DNA of 64,000 nt, from the NCBI GenBank assembly GCA_910583845.1, contig CAJUAB010000010.1, positions 87,164 through 151,163 of the forward strand. Reading direction: 5' to 3'. Source of the stretch: an uncultured Acetatifactor sp. GTDB lineage: Bacteria; Bacillota; Clostridia; Lachnospirales; Lachnospiraceae. A program made the translations under genes and the position numbers. The notes below the pieces were generated by a model. It did no database searches. It had not been told where the DNA came from and worked only from the letters and a program-made list of their open reading frames with translations. Below, in pieces: positions 33,586 through 41,103 of this stretch (position 1 is its first letter; every line of letters starts with the position of its first letter).

Positions 33586-33918
33586 TCACCCCTCCTCCCT
33601 GCGGTTTTTTCTGTGCCGTTTCCATTCCGTGTAGACACCCATATAAACCTTGGTCAGTATGATCACCGCCAGAAAGCTGATCATGGCATAGATCAGACAG
33701 ATATCCACCAGATATCCCTCGTTCAGAAACAGCGCCAGTATGGCGATGATTACCATAACCATGGTTCCCATCATATTCACCGCCACCACCCGGTCAGCGA
33801 TCCGCGGACCGATAATCGCGCGGATCAGACACAGAATCACCATAATCGCCAGAAACACCAGCGCTCCCACAAACAGAAAAACATATGCCCGTTCCAGGCC
33901 CGGTAAAGATCCGCCCAT
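33586..33918 (-). CDS. mrpF: MrpF/MnhF-like subunit
   Basis: A 110-residue subunit with three transmembrane helices and the family core RAIIGPRIADRVVAVNMMGT followed by NEGYLVDICLIYAMISFL. The start at 33918 is fixed by GGAG six bases upstream; the longer frame overlaps mrpE. It is the second gene of the operon. Confidence 0.92.
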   Translation of the reverse strand: MGGSLPGLERAYVFLFVGALVFLAIMVILCLIRAIIGPRIADRVVAVNMMGTMVMVIIAILALFLNEGYLVDICLIYAMISFLAVIILTKVYMGVYTEWKRHRKNRREEG

Positions 33919-33928
33919 ACCTGTCTCC

Positions 33929-34396
33929 TCACGCCCCCCTGCGTTCCATCTCCTGTACCAGTTTCGTAAAAATGCTGTCGTCCATGCCCTCCGCCAGACT
34001 CTCATCCAGACAATGCACCGTATAGTCCCCATTTTCCAGGGTAACCGTGATGGTGCCCGGAGTCAGCGTGATGGCATTGGCCAGAAGCGTCTGCGTCAGG
34101 GGACTTTTCAGATCGCTGTGAAACCGCGCCAGCACCGGCTCGATCTCCTCTTTCTGTGTGAGAATCAGACGCACCGTTCCCAGATTGGCCTTTACCACCT
34201 CTATCACCAGAATAACCGCATATTGCAGTAATCGGCCCAGCTTCCGGTACAGCCACAGCTCCTTCCTTATGCTGTAATCCATGAATCTGCACGTAAACGC
34301 GCAGAGAAGCGCCGCGATTATCACGCCGAAAACACAGATCTCCCCTGTAATCCGCCCGTTAAATATGATCCATAACACAAAATACAGTACAAGCAT
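33929..34396 (-). CDS. mrpE: MrpE/MnhE-like subunit, first gene of the operon
   Basis: A 155-residue subunit. A short N-terminal transmembrane part with the motif LWIIFNGRITGEICVFGV is followed by the cytoplasmic MnhE domain with NAITLTPGTITVTLENGDYTVHCL. The start at 34396 has GGAG just ahead; an upstream in-frame ATG at 34465 lies inside the promoter. The E-F-G-D-E/B-C-D order is that of archaeal Mbh/Mbs and the related part of Mrp. Confidence 0.92.
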   Translation of the reverse strand: MLVLYFVLWIIFNGRITGEICVFGVIIAALLCAFTCRFMDYSIRKELWLYRKLGRLLQYAVILVIEVVKANLGTVRLILTQKEEIEPVLARFHSDLKSPLTQTLLANAITLTPGTITVTLENGDYTVHCLDESLAEGMDDSIFTKLVQEMERRGA

Positions 34397-34436
34397 GACT
34401 CTCTCCAAAGGTTTTATCTTTATCAAAAACGACTTA

Positions 34437-34465
34437 ATATTATACCTATTATTTCCTAAAGTCAA
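34437..34465 (-). promoter_or_regulatory. Promoter of the Mrp/Mbh-like operon
   Basis: On the minus strand, TTGACT (34465-34460) is followed after 17 bases by TAATAT (34442-34437), with a TATAAT two bases offset (34444-34439). It lies between the upstream terminator and mrpE, so the ten genes probably form one transcript. Confidence 0.65.
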
Positions 34466-34496
34466 TGTCTGAAATACAAAAAAACGGAAAACAAAA

Positions 34497-34529
34497 AAGA
34501 TGCCTCCCTCATGAAAAGGGAGACATCTT
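34497..34529 (-). terminator. Terminator after the small membrane protein gene
   Basis: AAGATG-C-CTCCCT pairs with AGGGAG-A-CATCTT around a seven-base loop. On the minus strand a run of T residues (34497-34492) follows. Confidence 0.85.
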
Positions 34530-34531
34530 CT

Positions 34532-34762
34532 TTATGCTCTTTTTCTCCTTCGGATCTGATATGCCACATAGCAGGCCAGGGACAGCAGCGTGAGCCCCAG
34601 AGCGATGAGCAGTAGCTGCTGCCATGTCACATGCCAGGTATTGACCAGTATTATGGAGGCCACCATCAACGTAAAGACCCAGTAAGCATACATCAGAATA
34701 CCTGCCAGCAGAGTGAAGAGGATATCCTTCAGCAAATCCAGTTTTGTATAACGTTTATCCAT
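34532..34762 (-). CDS. Small two-helix membrane protein of unknown function
   Basis: A 76-residue protein with a basic N-terminus (MDKRYTKLDLLKD), two predicted transmembrane helices (about 14-38 and 48-68) and an RRRKR tail. The terminator follows directly. No family is recognised; charge and length resemble small envelope or regulatory membrane proteins. Confidence 0.7.
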   Translation of the reverse strand: MDKRYTKLDLLKDILFTLLAGILMYAYWVFTLMVASIILVNTWHVTWQQLLLIALGLTLLSLACYVAYQIRRRKRA

Positions 34763-34840
34763 ATTTCTCCTTATTTTTGGTTCCGCGGCACCGCTTCCGG
34801 TCCCTTTACCTCAGAGCAATTTCCGGACGCGCCGCGCTCC

Positions 34841-36439
34841 TCAATATTTGACTCCCCAGATGCTCTCGTTTACGCCCACGGCGGAGAAAGTCATCACATC
34901 CGTGCCCGCCTGGTCCTTCATGGCGCAGAACACACCGCTGTACACATGGTCATCATACGTGATATGTACATAGGGCGTACCCTCCGTCACAGTCCATGTG
35001 CCCACGATGGAGCCGGTCACCGTGCCGTCCTCGTTCAGATCAATCATCACCGGCTGCGCGATCTCCCTGTCGATTTTCATGCCCTGATTGATAAAATAGT
35101 ATTCCCCGGTGAGCGCGGTCCGGTCATAGCCGCTCCGAGAGAGAGTCTCCCCCGCGGTGGTATAGGGAGCCAGCACCGGCCAGGCTTCCTCGTTCATAAA
35201 GATCTGCTTTACCGCAGGCTCATGGTACTCGTTCCCATTGTTGAAACGGGTGTGATAACATACATACTGCTTACCGTCCTCATCAAAGAACGTGGACATG
35301 CCGCCGGTGGCCATATAGGCATATTTGCAGCTGGGCAGATAATAGTTGCCGGACAGCTTGAGACCATAATAGGCATTGTTATAGCCTTTCAGGGGGCGCT
35401 GTCCTCCCATGTCCACATACTCCCCGTCCGGTTTGTCGCTGCGCAGCACACGGATCTGATAGCCGCCCACCCGCTCCAGCGAGCCGTAGCTCAGATACAG
35501 ATAATAATACCCCGTGTTGGCATCATATTGGATATAGGGCCCCTCGATGGACTGATGGCCGCCGCCCAGCAGCCGTTTGCCAAAATAGGGATCAACCTCG
35601 TTCTCCGGGTCCGCCTGGGGATGGATCACCAGGCCCGTCCGGGGATCAAGCTCCAACAGGAAGATTCCCCCCGACCAGGAGCCATAAGTCATCCACAGCC
35701 GCCCCTCCGCGTCATAAAAGGGCGCGGGATCTATGCAGTTGGGCCAGTCCTGATTATTGTACTGACCGTTCCCTGTCAGATAATTCCCGGCGGCGTACGC
35801 CTCGTCCACATAGTCGTACACATCCGTCTGCCCGATATCTTCCTCCGTAAATCCGGAGTACAGAAGCGCTCCCTGATACTCGTAGGGCCCCTCCGGCTGA
35901 TCCGCCGTGGCATAGCAGAGATTGGACTTTATATAGGTAGAGGAAGTGCAGAAATACATCACATATTTGCCCATGACCTCATTGTACATCACATCTTCCG
36001 CCCACACCGCGTAGTTCCCGTTGCCCTGATCGCCGGAGTAGTCAAACACCGTAAGCTCTTCATTGAACAGATCCTCAAAAAGCGCGTTGTCCGAACTGTA
36101 CCCGTTGCCGATATACTCCCATGTATGCAGATCCTCCGAGACAGCCCCGGTCATATGGGAGCCGTAGATATAGTATCTGCCGTCAAACACTTTGATGGAC
36201 GGATCATGCACGGACACTTTCGCCCCGTTGGCCGCCGTTTCGATACCCGTATAATCCGCCTCTCTGAGCTCGGGCTGTGCCGCAGGCTCCGGGGAAGGCT
36301 GCGCGCTCTCCGCCACGCTGCCGGTTTCGCTCTCACTTTCCCCCGGCTCCCCCGAAGAAGCCGCCGGCTGCCCGCCGCATCCCACAAGCGCCCCTGTGAG
36401 ACAGACACACAGTGTCACTGCCAATAGTTCGTTTTTCAT
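34841..36439 (-). CDS. GH43 family glycoside hydrolase lipoprotein (arabinanase/xylosidase type)
   Basis: A 532-residue surface lipoprotein predicted to cleave arabinose- or xylose-containing polysaccharide. A signal peptide ends in ALVGCG, then a Ser/Glu/Pro-rich linker (25-60). The five-bladed propeller begins VSVHDPSIKVFDGRYYIYGS, with the catalytic Asp in HDPSI; NCIDPAPFYDAEGRLWMTYGS carries the second Asp region and SIEGPYIQYD the general acid Glu. Residues 440-532 match the GH43 C2-type beta-sandwich. No arabinose operon is adjacent. The ATG at 36439 was chosen from the signal peptide and AGGAGG upstream. Confidence 0.9.
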   Translation of the reverse strand: MKNELLAVTLCVCLTGALVGCGGQPAASSGEPGESESETGSVAESAQPSPEPAAQPELREADYTGIETAANGAKVSVHDPSIKVFDGRYYIYGSHMTGAVSEDLHTWEYIGNGYSSDNALFEDLFNEELTVFDYSGDQGNGNYAVWAEDVMYNEVMGKYVMYFCTSSTYIKSNLCYATADQPEGPYEYQGALLYSGFTEEDIGQTDVYDYVDEAYAAGNYLTGNGQYNNQDWPNCIDPAPFYDAEGRLWMTYGSWSGGIFLLELDPRTGLVIHPQADPENEVDPYFGKRLLGGGHQSIEGPYIQYDANTGYYYLYLSYGSLERVGGYQIRVLRSDKPDGEYVDMGGQRPLKGYNNAYYGLKLSGNYYLPSCKYAYMATGGMSTFFDEDGKQYVCYHTRFNNGNEYHEPAVKQIFMNEEAWPVLAPYTTAGETLSRSGYDRTALTGEYYFINQGMKIDREIAQPVMIDLNEDGTVTGSIVGTWTVTEGTPYVHITYDDHVYSGVFCAMKDQAGTDVMTFSAVGVNESIWGVKY

Positions 36440-36566
36440 AAGCTCACATCCTCCTATTTGAATTTCCGCACCTGTCCCCAAAAGGACTTCTTTACTCTAG
36501 ATTAAAATGTTTTACTCAAAATGTCAATAAAATGCTGAAAAAATGTAAATCTTTTCGCTCTCCATA

Positions 36567-36595
36567 TTGAAAAAAAAGTACTTTAGGAGTAGAAT
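36567..36595 (+). promoter_or_regulatory. Promoter of the OFA-family transporter gene
   Basis: TTGAAA (36567-36572) and TAGAAT (36590-36595) are separated by 17 bases. The A/T-rich leader to the start at 36656 has no hairpin that stands out. Confidence 0.6.
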
Positions 36596-36655
36596 AACTA
36601 AGGAATTTATAAATATTTTATTCTTACTTTATATTTTATATAGGAGAGGGTACGT

Positions 36656-37954
36656 ATGAAAAACATTCAAAACAAGTGGATACGCGCTGCGATCCCGGCT
36701 CTGCTGCTGCACTGCAGTATCGGTACCGTGTACTGCTGGTCCATTTTCAGCCAGGAAATTGCCGATTATATCGGCTTTTCCAAGAGTGCCACCGAGTGGG
36801 CATTCAGTTTCGCCATCTTTTTCCTGGGCATGTCCGCCGCCTTTCTGGGCAATGTGGTGGAAAAAGATATCCATCGTTCTTCACTGATCGCCGCCATCTG
36901 CTTTGCCGCCGGCATGGCCGGGACGGGCTTCTTCATCTGGTACGGCGGCACCCATCAGCACAGTCCGCTGGCCCTGATCGGGATCTATGTCTGTTACGGC
37001 TTTATCATGGGTATCGGGTTAGGCACGGGCTATCTGTCCCCGGTCAAAACGCTGATGCTGTGGTTTCAGGACCGCAAGGGGCTGGCTGTGGCAGGCTTCG
37101 GTGCCGCCAAAGCCATCGCAAGCCCCATCATGCAGGCGCTGCTGAATTCTCTGGGAGAGGGCGGCATCTACAAAATGTTCCTGATTCTGGCCTGTGTGTA
37201 TTTTGTCATGATGTTCGTCGGACACCTGCTGCTGGCCAAGCCCGAGGGCTGGCATGAGCCTGCCTCCCAGGAGAAGGGGGCAAGGGCCATGGATGTGATC
37301 AGGACCAAGCCCGTGGTGTTTATCGGCATCTGGCTGATGTTCTACATAAATATCACCTGTGGTCTGGCGCTGATCTCCCAGGAAAAAATGATCATCAAGT
37401 GCATCGGCCTGGCAGGTATGGCCGGGGTGCTCTCCTCCATCACCGCAGTATTCAACGCGGGCGGGCGTCTGGGATTTTCCGCCTGGGCCGACACCATGAA
37501 GGACAGAAACACTGTATATAAAATTATGATCATTCTTTCCATCATTGCCACCGGCCTGGTCATTCTGACCAGAGGCATCGCGGACATGGGGCAGAGCACA
37601 CTGCTGCTGATTCTGGTGCTGGTGCTGCTGTTTGTGGTAAACGCGGGCTATGGCGGCGGCTTCAGCAATGTGCCCACGCTGCTGTCCGACCATTACGGCA
37701 TGCAGAATATCAGCGCCATCCACGGCATCACCCTCTCGGCCTGGGCCATCGCGGGTCTCACCGGCAACCAGCTGGCGACCTTCATTGTAGGGCATGTGGG
37801 ACAGATGGTGGATGTCAGCGACGGTCACGGCGGGCTGACGCAGGTGAATCCCGTGGGTTACCAGACTGTGCTGTATGTCACCATTGTATTGTATGTGATT
37901 GCACTGCTGTGCAGCTTCTTCCTGGTGGGAGGTAAGAAGAAAGAAAAGAAATAA
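36656..37954 (+). CDS. OFA-family MFS transporter (oxalate/formate antiporter-like)
   Basis: A 432-residue major facilitator with 12 transmembrane helices. The start IQNKWIRAAIPALLLHCSIG and YCWSIFSQEIADYIGF match the OFA (OxlT-like) family, as do GYLSPVKTLMLWFQDRKGLA and the late GYGGGFSNVPTLLSDHYG. Family members exchange oxalate/formate or carry other carboxylates, sometimes lactate or succinate; the substrate cannot be told here. The gene stands alone between its promoter and a strong terminator. GGAGAGG precedes ATG. Confidence 0.9.
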   Translation: MKNIQNKWIRAAIPALLLHCSIGTVYCWSIFSQEIADYIGFSKSATEWAFSFAIFFLGMSAAFLGNVVEKDIHRSSLIAAICFAAGMAGTGFFIWYGGTHQHSPLALIGIYVCYGFIMGIGLGTGYLSPVKTLMLWFQDRKGLAVAGFGAAKAIASPIMQALLNSLGEGGIYKMFLILACVYFVMMFVGHLLLAKPEGWHEPASQEKGARAMDVIRTKPVVFIGIWLMFYINITCGLALISQEKMIIKCIGLAGMAGVLSSITAVFNAGGRLGFSAWADTMKDRNTVYKIMIILSIIATGLVILTRGIADMGQSTLLLILVLVLLFVVNAGYGGGFSNVPTLLSDHYGMQNISAIHGITLSAWAIAGLTGNQLATFIVGHVGQMVDVSDGHGGLTQVNPVGYQTVLYVTIVLYVIALLCSFFLVGGKKKEKK

Positions 37955-37963
37955 TAAGCGGCA

Positions 37964-37996
37964 AGCGCCATGAGGAATCTTCCTCATGGCGCTTTT
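37964..37996. terminator. Bidirectional terminator, 14-bp stem
   Basis: AGCGCCATGAGGAA pairs perfectly with TTCCTCATGGCGCT around a two-base gap (the real loop opens a few pairs), followed by T residues on the plus strand. It ends the transporter gene and reaches the stop of the convergent XRE-AbrB gene. Confidence 0.88.
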
Positions 37997-38429
37997 ACTC
38001 TTCCTGTTCTTTCATGGCCTGCTGCATATCGTTCATAAGACTGAGCATTGTATCCGCTTTTACCATGGCGATGCCCTGGGCCTCATCCCCCAGCACCACC
38101 AGACGGTCTCCGGCCTCAATATGGAATATTTTCCGGGCCTGTTTGGGAATCACAATCTGTCCCTTGTCCCCCACGGTCACCACCCCGAACAGATGCTTGC
38201 CTCTGGGGGGAACCATCATACCGCTGCCCGCGCTGTCGTAATTCACCAGGTCATCCACTGACACATCATACAGCCGGGCCATCGCCACACAGTTGTGAAT
38301 ATCCGGTGCCGTCTCCCCGGCCTCCCACTTGGCCACCGCCTGCCGGGACACGCCCAGACGTTCCGCCACCTGCTCCTGAGAAAATTTGTGAAGTTTACGC
38401 AGATTATATAAATTTTCACTCAGCATCAT
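37995..38429 (-). CDS. XRE helix-turn-helix plus AbrB-type regulator
   Basis: A 144-residue DNA-binding protein. The N-terminal XRE domain (1-62) contains FSQEQVAERLGVSRQAVAKW; a C-terminal SpoVT/AbrB swapped-hairpin domain (about 77-125) contains GVVTVGDKGQIVIPKQARKI. The two-domain layout is common in Clostridia and probably acts as a global or transition-type regulator. No operon partner; its target is unknown. Confidence 0.9.
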   Translation of the reverse strand: MMLSENLYNLRKLHKFSQEQVAERLGVSRQAVAKWEAGETAPDIHNCVAMARLYDVSVDDLVNYDSAGSGMMVPPRGKHLFGVVTVGDKGQIVIPKQARKIFHIEAGDRLVVLGDEAQGIAMVKADTMLSLMNDMQQAMKEQEE

Positions 38430-38556
38430 CGCTCTTCCTTATCCAATGCTCTGCCACTCTCTGTACGCCCCCTCCCTCCGGAAATCCATGTCGACACGCT
38501 TCATGACATCCGGCGGAAAGCAGCGGGCCCTCCGGGAAACGGCCCTTGAATACCCT

Positions 38557-39210
38557 CTACAGATCCAGTTTCTCAAATCGCTGTTCCGAGCGTTTCAAGG
38601 ACAGCAACGTGCCCGCCGCAAAGAGAACCGCTCCCCCCAATAGTACCACAGACTGGCGGAAAACGCCATCCCCCTCCACCGCGTTCAGCCACTCCATCCC
38701 GGGGAAATGGTGCAAAGTCTCCCCCAGACCCACCACCACAAAGGCTGCGGCGCAGAACAGGATAAAGGGCTTTCCGTAATAGTACGCCGTCTTGTAAAAG
38801 CCCCCCAGAAAAAGTATATTGAACAGAGCCATCATTGCCAGCAGATACCCCAGAAAAGCCGGATTGGCGTTCATCAGGGGATTCGTCCGATACGCGGAGG
38901 CCTCCCCCAGCGCCGTCATCCGCAGCAGCGTCAGCAGTCCGCAGAGCAATACCCCCGCCAGCTGTACACAGACCACAAAGATATACCTGGCCCTCACCAC
39001 ATCGCGCTTTCTGACGGGCAGCAGCGCCGTGTACAGCACATCATTATACTCCCTGGAAAACTGAAACGTGTAAAGTATGCCCAGGCAGATAAAAAAGCCG
39101 CACATCAGAATGGGATACCCGGGAATCATGGTCATCAGCGCAAAAGCCAGAAACACATAAGTCAGCGGCGCTGCCGCCAGCGTAAACTCCTTTTTAACCA
39201 ATTGCCTCAT
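38557..39210 (-). CDS. ABC-2 type transporter permease
   Basis: A 217-residue membrane protein with six hydrophobic segments, beginning MRQLVKKEFTLAAAPLTYVF and with the early motif QFSREYNDVLYTALLPVRKRDVV. This is the ABC-2 permease family usually encoded beside a single ATPase. It overlaps the ATPase gene by 17 bases. The substrate is unknown; such pairs export antimicrobial peptides or unknown lipids. Confidence 0.88.
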   Translation of the reverse strand: MRQLVKKEFTLAAAPLTYVFLAFALMTMIPGYPILMCGFFICLGILYTFQFSREYNDVLYTALLPVRKRDVVRARYIFVVCVQLAGVLLCGLLTLLRMTALGEASAYRTNPLMNANPAFLGYLLAMMALFNILFLGGFYKTAYYYGKPFILFCAAAFVVVGLGETLHHFPGMEWLNAVEGDGVFRQSVVLLGGAVLFAAGTLLSLKRSEQRFEKLDL

Positions 39211-40096
39211 GTTGATCCACTCCCCCTTCCAGATGTACCATAACAGCCTCCAGGTCTGCGGGCATGACCTGTATTCCTCTCGGTACAGACGAATCGCTGC
39301 CGTTTCCGCGAAGTCCCCGAAAAAGTTCCTCCTGCTCTTTGAGGATCAGGGCCGTCCGCCCCTCCTTGCAGCGGCGGACTCCCAGCGCCAGTTCCCGCTG
39401 GGCCGAAGTCAGCTCTCCGGGCACCGCCGCCAGCCGGTATCGCTCCAAAAATGCCCCGGTCCGTTCAGATGCCAGAATCTGTCCTTTCTGAATATAGGTG
39501 ATGGCATCCGCGCATTTATCCAGGTCGGAGGTAATATGAGTGGAAAACAGGATGGACACCCCGGAAGCCGCCAGATCCAGAAAAATCTCCAGCAGTTCCT
39601 CCCGGGATACCGGGTCCAGACCGCTGGTGGGTTCATCCAGGATCAGAAACTCCGCCCCATGGGACAGGGCCAGCATCAGATTAAATTTTACCTTCATCCC
39701 CTCGGACAACTCCCGCAGGCGCTTGCCGGGTTCAAGGGAAAACTTTTCCATATAATGCCTGCAGGCCGTCTCGTCCCAGCCTGGATAAAAGGTTTTTGTC
39801 ACCCGGACGATTTCCTCTGTCTTTTTTCGATGATAATAGCTGATGCCCCCGGCGGCATATCCGATCCGGCGCTTGATCTCCTGCTCCTTCTCTCCCGGCT
39901 CCAACCCGAAAAAGCTGATTTCCCCGCTGTCCGGGTGTACCAGCTTCATAACGGATTTCAGCGTGGTGGTTTTGCCCGCCCCGTTACGGCCGATAAAACC
40001 CATAATCATTCCCTTTTCCACGGCAAAAGATACATCCTGCAATTGAAAGCCTGGATACTTCTTGCACAGATTCCTGATCCTAAGTACCTGTTCCAT
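39194..40096 (-). CDS. ABC transporter ATP-binding protein, partner of the ABC-2 permease
   Basis: A 300-residue ATPase with Walker A GRNGAGKTTT, a modified signature region (LRELSEGMKVKFNLMLAL, with SEGM in place of SGGQ) and Walker B FLILDEPTSGLD. The altered signature is characteristic of the YtrB/BcrA-like branch serving ABC-2 permeases. The usual GntR repressor is absent; the gene upstream is a small XRE protein. The transporter probably acts in envelope stress or peptide efflux. Confidence 0.9.
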   Translation of the reverse strand: MEQVLRIRNLCKKYPGFQLQDVSFAVEKGMIMGFIGRNGAGKTTTLKSVMKLVHPDSGEISFFGLEPGEKEQEIKRRIGYAAGGISYYHRKKTEEIVRVTKTFYPGWDETACRHYMEKFSLEPGKRLRELSEGMKVKFNLMLALSHGAEFLILDEPTSGLDPVSREELLEIFLDLAASGVSILFSTHITSDLDKCADAITYIQKGQILASERTGAFLERYRLAAVPGELTSAQRELALGVRRCKEGRTALILKEQEELFRGLRGNGSDSSVPRGIQVMPADLEAVMVHLEGGVDQHEAIG

Positions 40097-40243
40097 AATA
40101 TTGACTCCGTTCTTTCCGTTTACTCCTGTTTTTCCTACTTTTGTTCGCTTTTTTTACATTATAAAATGCGATACACACATTGTCCACCAACCAAAACTGA
40201 CATTTACAGGTCTGATCTGTTACGATTTGTTACGGCGGCCCAC

Positions 40244-40274
40244 AAAAAACGCCGATGAAGACATCAGCGTTTTT
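40244..40274. terminator. Hairpin at the end of the small XRE gene
   Basis: AACGC-CGATG and CATCA-GCGTT pair with one mismatch and lie between A-rich and T-rich tracts, so it can act on both strands. It separates the XRE gene at 40281-40511 from the transporter operon. Confidence 0.7.
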
Positions 40275-40280
40275 CGTAGG

Positions 40281-40511
40281 TTACTTTTTCTCGGGCGGAT
40301 AAAAGACCAGCAAATCCTCTATCTTACATTCCAATACGGTGCAGAGCTTACATAATACAAACACATCTAATCGGGTAATGTTATTGGTGCAGTAATTGTC
40401 GATCTGTTTCCAGTTCATCTCTGCCTTGTGCGACAGCTTGTTTTTGCTTAATCCCCTTTTCTTCAGTAATTCGTCCAGCCGAATTTCCAAATTACCAAAA
40501 TTCTCTTCCAC
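40281..40511 (-). CDS. Small XRE-family helix-turn-helix regulator
   Basis: A 76-residue protein consisting of one HTH domain of the Cro/CI type with RGLSKNKLSHKAEMNWKQID as turn and recognition helix, then VLCKLCTVLECKIEDLL. It could control the ABC-2 operon downstream, which is separated by a terminator. GGAAG precedes ATG. An A/T-rich noncoding stretch of 308 bases, without clear features beyond promoter-like sites, lies between this gene and the plus-strand gene at 40820. Confidence 0.88.
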   Translation of the reverse strand: MEENFGNLEIRLDELLKKRGLSKNKLSHKAEMNWKQIDNYCTNNITRLDVFVLCKLCTVLECKIEDLLVFYPPEKK

Positions 40512-40710
40512 ATCATCACCTCTTAATACGTATTTTTATGTATCTTTACAATTTAATTCTATACTTGTAATAGTTCTTTGGTAACCCTAAATAAGTGCTA
40601 GATTTATATATACAGAAATATACGTTCGAATTGTTGAGAGATGTAGATTTTTGTCAAATAAATGGGATGACATTCTGTTGAAAATTGATAAGGGACTTGA
40701 TATAGTTTAT

Positions 40711-40739
40711 TTAACGCCTGCTGTAAGTGTTAGTATACT
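40711..40739 (+). promoter_or_regulatory. Promoter candidate for the 53-residue gene
   Basis: TTAACG (40711-40716) and TATACT (40734-40739) are 17 bases apart; a TATAAT-like sequence follows at 40744-40750. The start codon is at 40820. Confidence 0.45.
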
Positions 40740-40819
40740 TGTAATATAATAATTTACTTTCAGCAAAATCATGTATCAATCTACATACGGAACTACGGAT
40801 TCCGTGAAAGGAGAAAGGA

Positions 40820-40981
40820 ATGGATCTGGATTACTTCAAGGATAAGCTGTTTGATTTGCTCAATGATGCGGACGATATGGGAATCACCGATATCGAAACC
40901 AACTATCGGGAAAACAAGTTGATTGTTTCCCTCCAGGACGGCCTGGTTGTAGAAATCCAGTGCCGGCAGATCAGCAATTAG
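40820..40981 (+). CDS. Small acidic protein of 53 residues, unknown function
   Basis: The frame starts MDLDYFKDKLFDLLNDADDM, continues with GITDIETNYRENKLIVSLQD and ends VEIQCRQISN. AAAGGAG lies just before the start and a strong terminator follows within 20 bases, so the gene stands as a complete single-gene unit. An N-terminal amphipathic helix plus a predicted beta-hairpin (NKLIVSLQDGLVVEIQ) suggest a folded protein, possibly a small regulatory or adaptor protein. No named family is recognised. Confidence 0.75.
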   Translation: MDLDYFKDKLFDLLNDADDMGITDIETNYRENKLIVSLQDGLVVEIQCRQISN

Positions 40982-41001
40982 ACCGATTGTGCCGACACGG
41001 C

Positions 41002-41035
41002 AAGGGGACTGTAGCCATAGCGCTACAGTCCCCTT
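41002..41035. terminator. Terminator hairpin of the 53-residue gene
   Basis: AAGGGGACTGTAG pairs with CTACAGTCCCCTT around an eight-base loop. The T-run after it is short. It also lies 69 bases after the end of the minus-strand GH31 gene and can serve both. Confidence 0.82.
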
Positions 41036-41103
41036 TGCTGTTCTTGGCGGCAGAATACCGGGAACCTGTACCTGTTGCCACAGTCTGTCAGGCACAGCCC
41101 TTG

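Noticed and set aside
36656..37954. Oxalate degradation locus
   Set aside because: The transporter is OFA-like, but no oxalyl-CoA decarboxylase or formyl-CoA transferase is nearby.
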